Below are positions 12,081 to 25,000 of a stretch of DNA of 64,000 bases, piece after piece; the first letter of the stretch is position 1, and each line of letters starts with the position of its first letter. This DNA is from Aphis gossypii (Eukaryota > Arthropoda > Insecta > Hemiptera > Aphididae), in contig NC_065531.1 of NCBI RefSeq assembly GCF_020184175.1, forward strand, positions 72,882,604 through 72,946,603, in the 5' to 3' direction. Position numbers and translations under genes: made by a program. The notes below the pieces were generated by a model that was given only the letters and a program-made list of their open reading frames with translations, searched no databases and was not told where the DNA came from.

Positions 12081-15000
12081 AATTATATATCATCCCATTT
12101 TTATAGTTATTTCATTATATATATTAATATTGTCAATAAATTTATGTGATACCAAAAATTGGAGTTTTTAATATTTCAATATGACAAGTCATTGAATATC
12201 ATTGCACTGTGTCAACTGGTGTACTCGTATGTAGTTTTATTTAATTCTACAAATAGAATTCGTTAATTTCCGTTTTACCTAGTATTAACCAAAACCACAC
12301 AGGTACTACAGACCGATCATGAACACACACGTATTTAGCCGATAAACATCAGACTACTGTAATTGCACTGCCAGGGACGAATGTTAATACGGTCGTGAGT
12401 CCTCGTAATATCGTCTAAATTAATATAATTAATGATGCATTTTATGTTTTCATGCATTTTTACGTGTCGTAAATACGTCGTAATATTATACAAAATCAAA
12501 TAAAGTTATTTTATAATGTTAAATTTATGTTATGATAATATATAATGCATCGCAATAATAATAATATTAATATACGTATATAGTTCGAGTCGTACGGATG
12601 ACATGTTTAATGAGCTTTATGGGCTATATCAAAAGAAAACTTTGGTTCGAACTCGTCGGGTCTAAATAACGGTGGCGGGCCGCCGTCGCGACAACTGTTT
12701 CATGCTTGAAATATCGTGTACATTTTCCTGTAATTAATTCAAACACGTTGTCGGATGCTCGTGGCACCTGCTCTAAACGACATCGCATTACATCGTCGTA
12801 TATAATATATATCATATATATTATAATATATATTATACGCCACCGGGACCGCCCGTAATATAATCATAACGTGTACGTATATATACACTGCTTCGGCACT
12901 TCGGCCGAAATATTTTAAACTATTATATTTAAATTTAAATTTAAAAAAACCGCATCAAAAACATTTTTGGGAAACTTCGACTCTCAAAAAATCTACCCCA
13001 TAGTTTCGCTATCGTACGCGCACTCGGGCGCTTTCGTCGGGACTGTGACCGGAACCCCCTGCAATTAGTATACGACGTGTGATGAATAATCAACCTTAAA
13101 CGCGCATAGTGTTTAATAGTAATAATAATCATTATAATATTATGGTAAGTTACGATTATTGTGTAGTTATATTATGGTGTGACGTGTCTTTTTTACGTTC
13201 TGTTCATTGCGCGTGACTATTATTGTATTCGTGTCCGCGAAAGGGTGCGACGACGAACGTAGAATGTCAAACATTTTATTATCGAATCGCCCTACATACG
13301 TACAATATCATGATTACATAATATTATTTTACGTCTTTGCTAGCATCATATAGTATATTCTTACCCGTATAGTGTATCTCGAAGACCGAGTCATATACGA
13401 AGATGTGACTTAGCCAATATAAACAATTCCCAAGGTCCCCAATACAATTATACACTTAGCGTGTATTATTATTTTAAAGCGCACGTATGTAATATCGGAA
13501 TAAATCGTTATTAGTTTTTTTTTTTTTTTTTTGTTCTACCATTTTTACGTTTTATTTTTGTCCGGTCTGTTTTCGAAGTCAACAACTTTTACTACGTTCC
13601 AATAATCACCATCTCATGCCGGAAATAAAAACATTTTATTCAATAAAAAACAAAAAAGTCAAGCTCGTGTTTGATTTGTAGCTGTTATACAAATATTACG
13701 TTTCAATGTTTCATTTGATCATTTTAATTAATTGTCATTAATTGCGTGTTGTATAATAAATTATATTTCATTGTAAGCCACATTTCCGTTATCGCTATAC
13801 CTAACATTTATACACGAATAATAAATAATAATTATTTGTTTATAAATATATTAAAGCATTGGTGGTATGGGACGTATTCTAGTTAAGTGGACTTGTTTAA
13901 ATGTCGGCTAATTCGACTGTCAATCCGATTTATGTATCGAAATCTGATTAAAAAATGAGCACACGGATAGAAAAAGATTTATAATAGGTTTCATTTTATT
14001 TATTATTTTGATACATATATCTATGTTTTACAATATTATTACCAACAACACAATAGAATTAATTTATTAGTTTACGTGAATAATGAAAAATTTCAAGGGT
14101 TTGAAAACGACGATATTTTTTATTTCTCTTCGATCGCAGCAACAGTCTGCAAGTTATACGACGTATGGCGTTCGTGACGTGGAATTTGACTGATAGATTT
14201 ATAACAACATTTGCTTAGATAAATAATTATGTAAATTGGACGTCAAATTAAATTTATTTCCCTTTTTTTACGTGCATTAAAATTGTATTACAGTACTTGT
14301 ACACGTACAGCATCATTCAAGCTACACTATATGCGTAAGTGATCATATATAATATTATAATGTACAGGAATGAGCCTCCTATTGGAAGTGCACATGCGAG
14401 GTACACTGAAGTGTTTCGAAATAGACGTGTGTGACAGCAGACACTAATGGTTACCGACGAGATTGCGATAACGAACTTAAGATTTCCACGATGCTGACAC
14501 TACAATTAAATCGACTCCTTTGAGCAGCACGTCATTTAATTATTATAAGGCGTTCGCGACCCGTCACAACCTGTTGTTTAATAATATATTGTATATTATT
14601 ATTATTATTATTCGCATTATGTATGACCATAGATCATTCGAATGGAATAATAATAATAATAATAAAGCAATATAAAATACGGAATTCAACCACCATCGCC
14701 AAACTGTGTACAGCGGACGATATGAATTTCGGATTTTTGTTTTACCGTCTCGGTACAGGCGCACTACAGTGGCATACAAAGTTTACCTGTATGATACAAT
14801 ATTAAAGTGTAATAAAAAAAAAAATTATATGATATACCTGTTATACCTGTTATAAAACATAATATGGTAACCGGCAAGCACTATATTATTATTATACAGC
14901 ATCTATTACTGGACGCAGGACTTTAATTATAAAACGCCCGGAAACTTTAGTTTCCGGCTTGCGCATAATACACCTATGCGCGTTTTTAATACGACCACAT

Positions 15001-18000
15001 TTTTAATTTATTGGTAAACGTATTATACACGCTGTTGTGGAATCCGTGTACGCACATAACATTATAATATATTTTACTTATGCTGCTTTTGTTGAGGACC
15101 ATTTTTTCCCCTATTCATTGTTTACATAGTTACGATATTATTTAATTTTATTCGTGAACATTAAACGTTCGTATTATAATGATACTTATTTTAAGAGAAT
15201 AGCGTGATGTAAAAAATATATTTATACATAACTATAACCATGTGTATATTAAAAAAATAATATAATAGACAAGTCAGTATTAAATATTACACTATCCACG
15301 GAAAGTAAACAAAATCAAAAAAAAAAAAAAAAAAAAAAAACAGTTAAATTGTCAAAAATATAGTAGAGCCGGTAATAATTGTATTTTAATAACATTATTT
15401 TTCTCCGTCTTAATACAAATCTAAATAACTCGAAGACTTTACGCTTGGAATTCGATTTGGAGATCTCAACATTTTTCAAAAAAACCATCTGTCTTACGAT
15501 TTATAGGAAGAATTTTTGTTTCTGATTAGAAAAATATAAATGAGTATAGCCACAGAACATCCCATCTAATCTAAGTATTTGGTATTATTGACCATACAAT
15601 TTTTAAAAATCAGTGTTTAAATGTATTTATTTTTTTTAAAAAAAAAAATGAGGATAAGCATGCTTCATTATCGTCCTATATACATGCCAAACTCGCTAAC
15701 ACGTCATCGCCGATGAAAACCACAACGATTTAACTATTGTCGTTATTATTATATTCGTGTATTGCGTAATCAGTGGTTTGCATTTAATATAATACAATTT
15801 ATATTATTCTACTATAATAATAATGGTATACTGTTCATTACACAGCCGTCACCACGATGTCGTATGCACGTATTTTCACTATATGGTATGATCGTCCGTG
15901 GGTCTAATAACTTTGCACATTTCTGCGGCTTCAAAACTCCTAACACACTATAGAGTATAATCCACACCACACCTGCGATCGAATTTTTATCTTCTTTAAT
16001 ACAATCGTCTAAAACTTGTAAGCCGATGATTCGTGTCAAGCTGGATTTAAATCTTAACCATTATGCTGCTATTATTGATACGTCTGTAGGTACTTATAAT
16101 AAACGTGTTTATGTACAATTTATATATATTTTTAATGATTCTTGTATTGTTTTAAAATTATTTTATAAAGTTTTAATAAATGCTGGAAGTATGGTATTAT
16201 ATAGTAAATTCTATAATGTGTATAGTATTACATAAGTAAGCTATAGATGGTAAAAAGGTCGATTCGTTACAGATGATTTTAATCGATAAGATAATATAAA
16301 TAAGATAACACAACTTGTGAATGACTTTTAATCTGAAAGATTGCATGAAAACACACTTAAAAACACAAACAACTAAATAATTAAGAAACGCCTATCTATA
16401 ATCTACGTAAAATAAACATGGCTGCCTATTTAAAAACAATTAGTTTTTTAATGACAGAACAATTATTTTTAATTAAATAAAATAGTTCGATTATTTCGTA
16501 CTGTTTTGGTATTATTATTATCTTTTTTAGCGTGGAGAACTTGCTTCGTAATTATAATATGAATAAAATCCTTTGAGATGTTCTAGATAAAAAATTAATT
16601 AAATTAAAAATATAATAAAACAAAACAAAAAAGTATAATAATAAATTTAATAAATATTGATTCACTCCAATTTTAAAAACAACAAAGTAAAATTGGTTAT
16701 TGTAAACATAAGATTTACTGCGTTGTATACTTAAGACAGAAACAATACATGCGGGCATCGTCTTAAAGGATAAAAAAGCATAAACACGTTTGCTGTTTAG
16801 TGATGTATGTATAAACATGGCAACATGCCCTTTGTATAAGAAATCTGCGGGCACACACACTTTATTTTTGTTTTCATATGATTTTCATTTCGTATAAATA
16901 ATAAATATATTTTAACTACATTTATAATTTATAACTTATAAATAATTATAATAACGCTCAACTATATTAAACTATTTAATCGTAGTGTTTTATTATTATT
17001 TATTTATTAAATTGTTTGTTTGTAACATTAATGACTTCTGCTTTTTATGCAATATTACATAACTCACATTTAAAATCCAAACAAAATATTATTTAAACCT
17101 TTAAAATCACTTTGGGATTTTTTAAATTAAAATACAGAATTACCTATTCAACAAATGTATGTCATCAATAAAAAAACAAATAATTTCTTAACGATATTTT
17201 TTTTAATTTATAATTATTTTTTGATTGCGTTTTTCTTAATAATTTTTATCAAAAAAAAAAATGTTAAAAACAATAATTTTGCCATGAAGAATGTAAATCA
17301 TACTACATTATTTAATTTCTTATTACTTGTTAGAAATATGAATAATTAACAAAAAATCGATGTCCTTAAAAGTTAATAGTTTTTTTTAAATGAAGTCATG
17401 ATCTTCCTCATTTTTGACGTAAATATATATTTAATGTATAGTATAAATATTATAAAAATATTGATATTTTTGTAACACATTTTTCAAGTTATTTCAGAGT
17501 TAGCAACTTAAACATCAATAAAAATAAGTCTTTGAACTAATTACAATAGTATTATTAATTTCTATGTCAGTTCAGCAGTTATTCTAAAATAATTATTATA
17601 GCTATGGTAGGTATATTTCATTTTTCATTTCAAACAAAGTTTATTTTTTACTGTATTTTTTTAAAAGAAACTTGTTCGTTATATAGTAATTTATAACTAT
17701 TATGATAAATATAATTACAGAAACCATAAAATAATTATGATTTGAAGTAGGTAGATTATTAGTTATAACAATTAATATATTATATAGTATGTATAGTAGA
17801 GTTCATATAAAGGATAGGTGTTTGAATATTAAGTACTACAGATTTTTTTTCTTTTTAGTGAATCTTTATATTTGTATCACTGATCTTAACTCTCTTAATC
17901 GTATGATTAAAGTGAATAAAAAACTAATGAGTTCGCTTGCAAGCCTATTCAATTTAATTCGTCATAAAAAAAAAAAAAAAATCGGTCTTATAGAAAAGTT

Positions 18001-18052
18001 AGTGGTAAAAATTACTCAAATTCTAAATACCATACAAAAATACTTTTTGTAT
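12081..18052. other. AT-rich non-coding DNA, probably intronic
   Basis: No supported exon. Contents include a TA-rich inverted repeat at about 12,795-12,838, a moderately CpG-rich patch at about 12,640-13,080 without a coherent frame, an 18-base T run at 13,515-13,532, an ATT run facing an AAT run (about 14,591-14,616 and 14,647-14,668) that could pair, and a 24-base A run at 15,317-15,340. I found no upstream dopamine receptor exon (transmembrane segments 1-5 or the start of segment 6). Confidence 0.55.
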
Positions 18053-18090
18053 TAGATTCTGAATGGAGTGATGAATGTATTTTATTATAA
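18053..18090 (+). repeat. dispersed aphid-type repeat fragment, copy A
   Basis: tagattctgaatggagtgat followed by gaatgta resembles the sequence at 54,592 (tagattctgagcggagcgag, then aaatgta). From memory such motifs are abundant in aphid genomes, probably as part of a dispersed transposon. Only this short piece is recognisable here. Confidence 0.4.
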
Positions 18091-18288
18091 CGCAGTTGAC
18101 TTCGAACCATCGAAATACCAGTGTTCGGAAATCTGTAGATGAACACTATAAATATTTTATTTATTTAGTAAAAATATATTTCAATAATTTTACTAAAAAA
18201 AAAAAAATCAAAAAATTCACTTAAGTTCAACTTGGGATGTATCCACACATGATAATATTAATATAGCTAATACCGTTTCGTGTTTCAG

Positions 18289-18503
18289 GTGTATTTCTGT
18301 TCTGTTGGGTGCCGTTCTTCACGTGCAACATACTGGACGCGATCTGCCACAAAATGGACAAGGAGTGTTCGCCCGGCGTCCGGATGTTCATACTGACCAC
18401 ATGGCTGGGCTACATGAACAGCTTCGTCAACCCCGTGATCTACACGATATTCAACCCGGAGTTCCGAAAGGCGTTCAAAAAACTTATGCGGATAGGTACT
18501 TGA
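18289..18503 (+). CDS. Dop2R: D2-like dopamine receptor, last exon (C-terminus)
   Basis: This is the terminal coding exon of a rhodopsin-type (class A) receptor for dopamine, a plasma-membrane protein whose D2-like class signals mainly through Gi/o. A tttcag acceptor ends at 18,288, and the exon's first two bases (gt) finish a split codon, giving (G)VFLFCWVPFF, the end of transmembrane segment 6 with its CWxP motif. Next come an extracellular loop with two Cys, segment 7 with WLGYMNS and NPVIY (NPxxY), then helix 8 (NPEFRKAFKKLM) and a very short tail ending RIGT before TGA. The combination CNILDAIC plus TTWLGYMNSFVNPVIY is what I recall for insect D2-like dopamine receptors; octopamine and 5-HT1 receptors are close relatives but less like this. 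The exon is far GC-richer than its surroundings. All earlier exons lie outside the window or were not detected. Confidence 0.88.
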
Positions 18504-18557
18504 CCCGTGGCCGACGGCACCGGCAAGAGCTTCGCCACGCACGCCTGCGGCAAGTGA
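18504..18557 (+). other. possible stop-codon readthrough extension
   Basis: The in-frame sequence after the receptor's TGA (18,501-18,503) stays open for 17 codons to a second TGA at 18,555-18,557. All 17 third positions are G or C, against about 11 of 17 at the first and second positions, which is the periodicity of coding DNA. The stop context is TGA followed by C, the leakiest known in animals. The extension would add a Gly/Ala-rich tail ending ACGK, with one Cys. Alternatives are a recent premature stop, a sequence error, or chance in a GC-rich patch. Confidence 0.35.
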
Positions 18558-18942
18558 CGCGAACGAGCGCCGCAGCTGTCGCCTGTAGTTGTATACGAAG
18601 TGTTCATTCGCAGTCACTTCCTGTAAAATATTATTATTATATTATCGTATCATTAATATTTGTATTATTATTATTATTATTAAATTATTATTGTCATAAT
18701 ATTATTATAACCAATACTATTATTGGTATAACTATTATCATAGGGACGAGGAGTAAAAATCGACAATAATATATATTCGTGAAAAAAGAGAAGACAGCAA
18801 AGATAAATTAAAAATATTTCAATAGCAAATACAAATAACTATATTCTATTTTTGAAGCTATGGGCATTGACAAAAAACTGTGAATATTATATGTATGTGC
18901 CTGTATAACATCTGTTACAGTGTCTTAATAATAATAAGTTTA

Positions 18943-19036
18943 AATAAAATTACGAGCGCTATTAACTTTAATATTAAAATTAAAAACAGATTTGTATAAT
19001 ACATATTTTATGTATAAGTATGAAAGTTTTAATAAA
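18943..19036 (+). terminator. poly(A) signals of the dopamine receptor gene
   Basis: AATAAA hexamers occur at 18,943-18,948 and 19,031-19,036, about 440 and 530 bases after the first stop. They are the first clear signals beyond the coding exon, giving a 3' UTR of roughly half a kilobase. In AT-rich DNA the motif also arises by chance. Confidence 0.4.
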
Positions 19037-19039
19037 ATT

Positions 19040-22000
19040 ACCGAAACATTAACTAACATTAACTTTTTATAATATATGACGGTAAAACGAAATTTTCGTA
19101 ATTGTACGCAAGTCACTGACAGACACGAACTTTTGCCTTATACTAGACCTCCATATTAATACTTAATTTATCTCAATATTTTAATATCATTATATTCACG
19201 GTGACAATAATAATAAAATATAACGAACCAGCTAGCTCACGTGTCATTAAACCGGTAAGGACGACGACGATCATCTTATTTATTTTATTCTAGTAATAAA
19301 TTAGTTATTACATCGTAGTTAACTACCGTAACGTTAGGTTTCGACTATTATCGCCTTTTACTTTTACTTATCATTTATAAACTCTATTTTTACAATTATT
19401 AAACAAAAATAATATACATTTCCATCCGTGGTTAAAACGTGTAAACCTATTATTGTATACATTCATGACTGAATATCCATTAAAATAATACGTTTAAATA
19501 GGTACTAAGAGAAATTTAAATGACTAACGCCAAGATCGTCAAAATGCTATTTAGGTTCGTTAATGCCATATTAATATAATACAACTGTTATCATTATGCC
19601 ATAAGTTTTCAATTTTTATAATAATTAGTCAAATTACAATAAAATCTTATCTCTTTTCTTTATTTTTTTTTGTAGATACATATTTTATACAAGTATTTGT
19701 TTTTCGTAAAGTGTTCATTTTTTTAAAATTTAGTATTAGATAATAGTGTTTTGTTTATATTATATGAATAATTTGTTGTACCTATATAAAAATGTAATTC
19801 GTAATATTTTACTTGCAAAATCAAGTATTTAATATTTTATTTTTTAAAGAAAAATCATAAAATCATATATGTATAATATACATACACAAACCTCATTACA
19901 GCACTTCCTAAAAAAAAAAAATGAACCTGAAAACCATATAATTTTTCAATTATTTCTATTTCAAAATGTCAAAACACTATTCTCAAGTCTAAACATATTA
20001 TAAAGGTTTAATTAAAATAATAATTATCCAACCTGCTAAAATGAATTCTGAGAAAATAACAAACACATAACTTACCTTAAAATATAATTATTTTTAATTT
20101 GTATAAAGCTAGAAAAGTGAGAATTGTTTGTATATTTAAAATAAATTATAACGTTATAACAACTACAACACAAATAATAAGATATTTAAAAATACAATGA
20201 AAGTTGACAAATAAAATCAGATTAAAAATTCTATTCATATTTTTCACTCTCAGTTGTAATTATTCTATTTTTGATTTTCTTCATAAAAATGCTAATAATA
20301 AATAAGTGCCATACTTTTTGAGCATCTTGGAAACATTTATAATGACATTTTTATTTTTTTAAATTATTTTCTTGATTTTAATAATTAAAACGTAGTTGAG
20401 GAATACAATTTAAAAATAAAAACAACTATCATCCTAAATACTTTGAATTCAATAAACATGTAGCAATATCTAATAATACTTAATTCATAAGTAGGTCTAA
20501 CATATTAATGAACTGAAAAATTTCCTTAAAAATACACTTATGACCTGAAATCTCAAAACTCTCTAAAACATGCATTTAAAATATTATTTGGTTTAATTTT
20601 TAATATAATTTAACTGTTGTTATATTTTATAAAAACAATTAATTGATTGATTGTTTAAAAAAAAAAAAAGTTTGACTCATATTATATATTATGATTCAAT
20701 TTTAAACAAAAATTTGAAAATTAATTTTTTATCACATTCGTAAAATTAGATGAAAAAATCAACATTTAAATTTAAAAATCTCTTAAAAACAATAAAAATT
20801 CCATAATAACAAAATAATTTTTGAAAAATAATATATAATTAAAACATATTTATAGCTTGAAAATCATTGTGTCAGAAATTAAATAAAAAGGAAAAATACA
20901 TTGAAAATCATATCTTACTCATACATTCTAAGTCATTTACAACATTCATATATTATAAAGATAATATGTTTGGTTTTAATAAATTAATTTAAATGCATTA
21001 TCTACCATATGTTGTGTTTTAAGTTTAAGTATTTCTAAGTTATTATTGAAAATTCTGGTTGTTTTTTCAATGTAGTTAGATATAAAATATTAATAAACAT
21101 GCATGCAATTTTAATATTTTCATATCAATTAGTCATCATATTTTGTCAAAAAATAAAATGCTTATGGGATGCGTATTTATATTGATCATATCTTTTTACT
21201 AAATTCTCTTTGATTTTAATTTAGTTTTTTTAGAAAAAAATGTTAGTAAAAATCACCATATTCGAACAACTAAACTTTGTTTTGTAACGTAAATATTATA
21301 CATAATTTATTATTAGTGCATGTATATATTTCCATACGTGTTTAGACTATCCAATTAATATTTTATCAGAATTGTGTTATATGGTTTTAGATAACTGGTA
21401 ATTTTTGCTCAAAGAATAGATAATAAAGTTTATCTTTGATTACAATTATATATTTTGCCGAAGCAAAATATTGCTGGATTTTAGTGAAATAATAACACCA
21501 TGTTATAATTTAATGTTTTAATAATATAATAATGACTGCAATTATCAAAATTTAAATCTCTTAACCCTAAAATATTACTAAATATTTCTATTTAAGAATA
21601 AATATTGAAAAAAAATAAAATAAAAATATTTATAAAATCGAATTTTATGTTTTTGTTTATTTAGATCAAATAAAAAAAATAATACAAATATATGTTAATA
21701 TAATATGTATTCCATAATAATAATAATTTTAACAACATTATGCTTAATAGATACTGTTACTATACTATAAATCTGTTTTATTTAATATGGTTTGGTATCG
21801 GTTGATCCTATATATTTGATTTTAATTTTAACATGACACTATCAAGAAATAATTATATTTTAAATCGTGTAGTATACAATGGTTTTGCATATTTTCATAA
21901 TTATAAAAAACATGTTACCAACCAAAATATCCTTAAATGTGTTTATTTTTTATTAAAACTATGTGTATTATGAACTTCAAGCGATAATAAGAAAAATATA

Positions 22001-25000
22001 TACTTGTATTGTATACTCAAATTATAATATTAATTTCTTTAAAATAATTAATTTTTTTTAATGTGTATGAATAATTCGATAATTAGAAAACTTTTTTTTT
22101 TTTTTTTTAATACTCATCAATTATAATTATAAATTGTTCAATATTTATTGATTTACAGATGAAAATATATTTACAATGTTAAAAGCCATTTAATTTGATC
22201 ATTTGGTTTTGCTGTTGTATCTTATATTTAAATTATTATTGATTAAAACAAAAAATATAGTAAAAAAAAAAAAAAAAAATATTTTATTGAAAGTTTGAAG
22301 GAATAAATTAAGCCAAATGTTCATTAATTAATTAGAAATAATATTCATTAATTAAGTTTTTAATTTTTGTCAATAAGTTTGTATAACTATGAAAGTCATC
22401 GATGAATATTTTTAAAACTCTGTTGTTATTGTAATTTATTATATCTATTAACTTCATTGATTTACTGTATCGTGTATATATTACCTATAAATATGTATTA
22501 TGTTGAAACAATGAAAAAACTATCATTTTTTATCATATTATTATCTAGTCCATCGTCGATTAATTATATCAAGGAATATTGTATAACGTTTAAAATAATA
22601 AGAACTGTTATAATACGCAATATTCCCATTATTGTAATTAATGTTTTTTTTTTTTTTTTTTATGTAATTATATTATGAGTTTTTAAGGTAAATTATATTA
22701 TTATATTGTAATAATTTGTTATTATTATATTTTTTTTTTATTATTATTATTGTTAAAGATTATATCAAAATACATACATATTAATTATTCATTTTAATTT
22801 TCAATCTAGTCTATACAAAATAATTTATAAAATATATATTATTATATACATTTATATTTATTTATTTATTTATATTATAACACGTGAGTTAGACCCGTTA
22901 CCTTTAAAGTTATGATTGTGATGTAAATATTTGAAATGTAAAATTACTATAAACGAACAAATAATACTGTATAATAAAAATATTGACAATTATTGAAAAA
23001 TCGTAATAGATATCTGCGGATAATCTTTTATTTAAAATGTATAATAGAGTTAAATTTCTCCCACTCCAGCACATATAATTTTTCACACCTTTAAAACTAT
23101 GATTGCTGACTGCACAACGCCTCAGCTAGTTTCAGGTGTAGTTTTTAAGATAAGAATACCATACTATATTACTATATAACATATATCTAACGGAGCTTTA
23201 GATATTTTACAAGGTTATGAAAACATATATAAAACAGAATTTGATATTTAACAGTGTGAGTAGGCTATGAAATTATATATTTTGAAATTCAAGCCAAGCT
23301 TGAGAAATGGAGAAACGACAGTCAAATGTAGGTACACGTACTTTATCGGTGGTATATACAACTTAATATTATTTATTTTAATTAAACAAATAGTTTCTTG
23401 TAAAATATGTTATATGGAAATTATTACATTTTGTACAACATATAATAATGTGAATATTACAAAATTCTGTGGTTTTATTTTAATGTGTAAACAAAGTGAT
23501 TCACTAAGAAAGCTTTTTCCTTTTTTCTTCAATAATACAGTTATCCAAAATCTGATTTTTTAAATATTTGAATATACATAAATACAAATGAAAACACTCC
23601 TCTTTTTTACTGTTAATGATTTAGCAATTAACATTTTTAAATATATTTAAACACCAGAAAATCTAACGAGTCATTTTTGAGACATTTAACTTTGTGTACT
23701 AATGATTATAGATCAGTAATAATGGTTTGGAAAATATAGTGATCTGAAAAAATGAGAGACTTATATTAATCTATCAGGATTAATAATTTACAAAAATGGT
23801 CAAAGTATCTAAGCATGATAAATATTAAATTCAATATTTTATCATGGTTTGTATTTATTTATTTTTTTTTTTTTTGAAATCATTTTTAAAAAATAAATAT
23901 TATTATTAATATAGGTAAACAGTTGAATTACAACTTATTAATAAACAACGCATTTGAACTAAATTTGAATTAGGTACAAAAAAATTTTCTTCAGAAAATA
24001 TAATCCATTAAACAATTTACAGTAAATGTGAAAGGAAGTTCAATTTGAAAAATAAAAGTGTGTTTCGTCACAAGGCACTCCGTAATAAGCATAAATCTCA
24101 AGAATTTGATAATGTAGAGTGAGCTTGCTTGGTGATTCACCATATAATAATATGCTACGCATGGTAGAAGATTTCCATAACTGAGAACATAGGGGAAAAG
24201 GTCGAGTTATAAAATATTTAATACGTTCTATGCGTTATTCGATATACAATATACATGCACTATTTATAAAATATTAATATATATATACGCATGTGTACGA
24301 ATCGTCAAGAGGATTTTTCCTATTCCGTGAAAAATAAAGATATCGAAGGATTTGACTTATTTTTTACTATAATCGCATAATTTATTGTATACACCTTACA
24401 CCGATATATACAATATAAAGTTATAAATTTGTATATTATACTTACGGACGTACATATTCGACTCAATGTCAGAAGAACATTACATGAATTTCACTTAAAC
24501 GTTTTCAATTCACATGTACCTATATTGTAGATTTTAAACCGTATACTTTATGCTACCATCGCGGTTACGCTACACGTTACAGATTATTTAAAAATCAATG
24601 AGGTAGTCTCAGTAGCTCAACGATAAAGTATATTATGTAATTTATTAATACTAGATAACTACACAATAGTTATTTGAACGATATACGTAAATATACTTTA
24701 AAGTTTAAACCTTCTAGGAAATATAAACCATCAACATTTTCTGAGGTATAATATTACATAATATTATAATTCATTACATTTTCAACTAAAATAATTATTG
24801 CTCAACGATCAATACTAAGTAAGTATGCGATGTTAATTGTTTAAATCGTCTGAGAAAATCAAAAATTATTGTATCCTCAAACAAAATCTCTAATCCATAT
24901 AATCATTAATTTCTTATTGATTTTAAATTTGTGATTTTTTTTTTTTTTACTATTGATTTATTGAAAACATTGAAACATTTATATTTTGAATTCCGACTTA

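Noticed and set aside
16552..16860. 102-codon minus-strand frame with a hydrophobic C-terminal half
   Set aside because: Phe/Leu/Ile/Tyr content follows from AT richness; no domain, no promoter or splice signals.
18285..18769. Long open frames on both strands overlapping the dopamine receptor exon (154 codons plus strand, 110 codons minus strand)
   Set aside because: They are other-frame readings of a GC-rich true exon; only the frame with CWxP and NPxxY motifs is meaningful.
23267..23563. 98-codon plus-strand frame with ATG
   Set aside because: Composition typical of random AT-rich DNA; no family features.
24027..24122. Possible zinc-finger-like stretch (CERKFNLK..FRHK..KHK)
   Set aside because: Only one Cys, too short, and no neighbouring finger.
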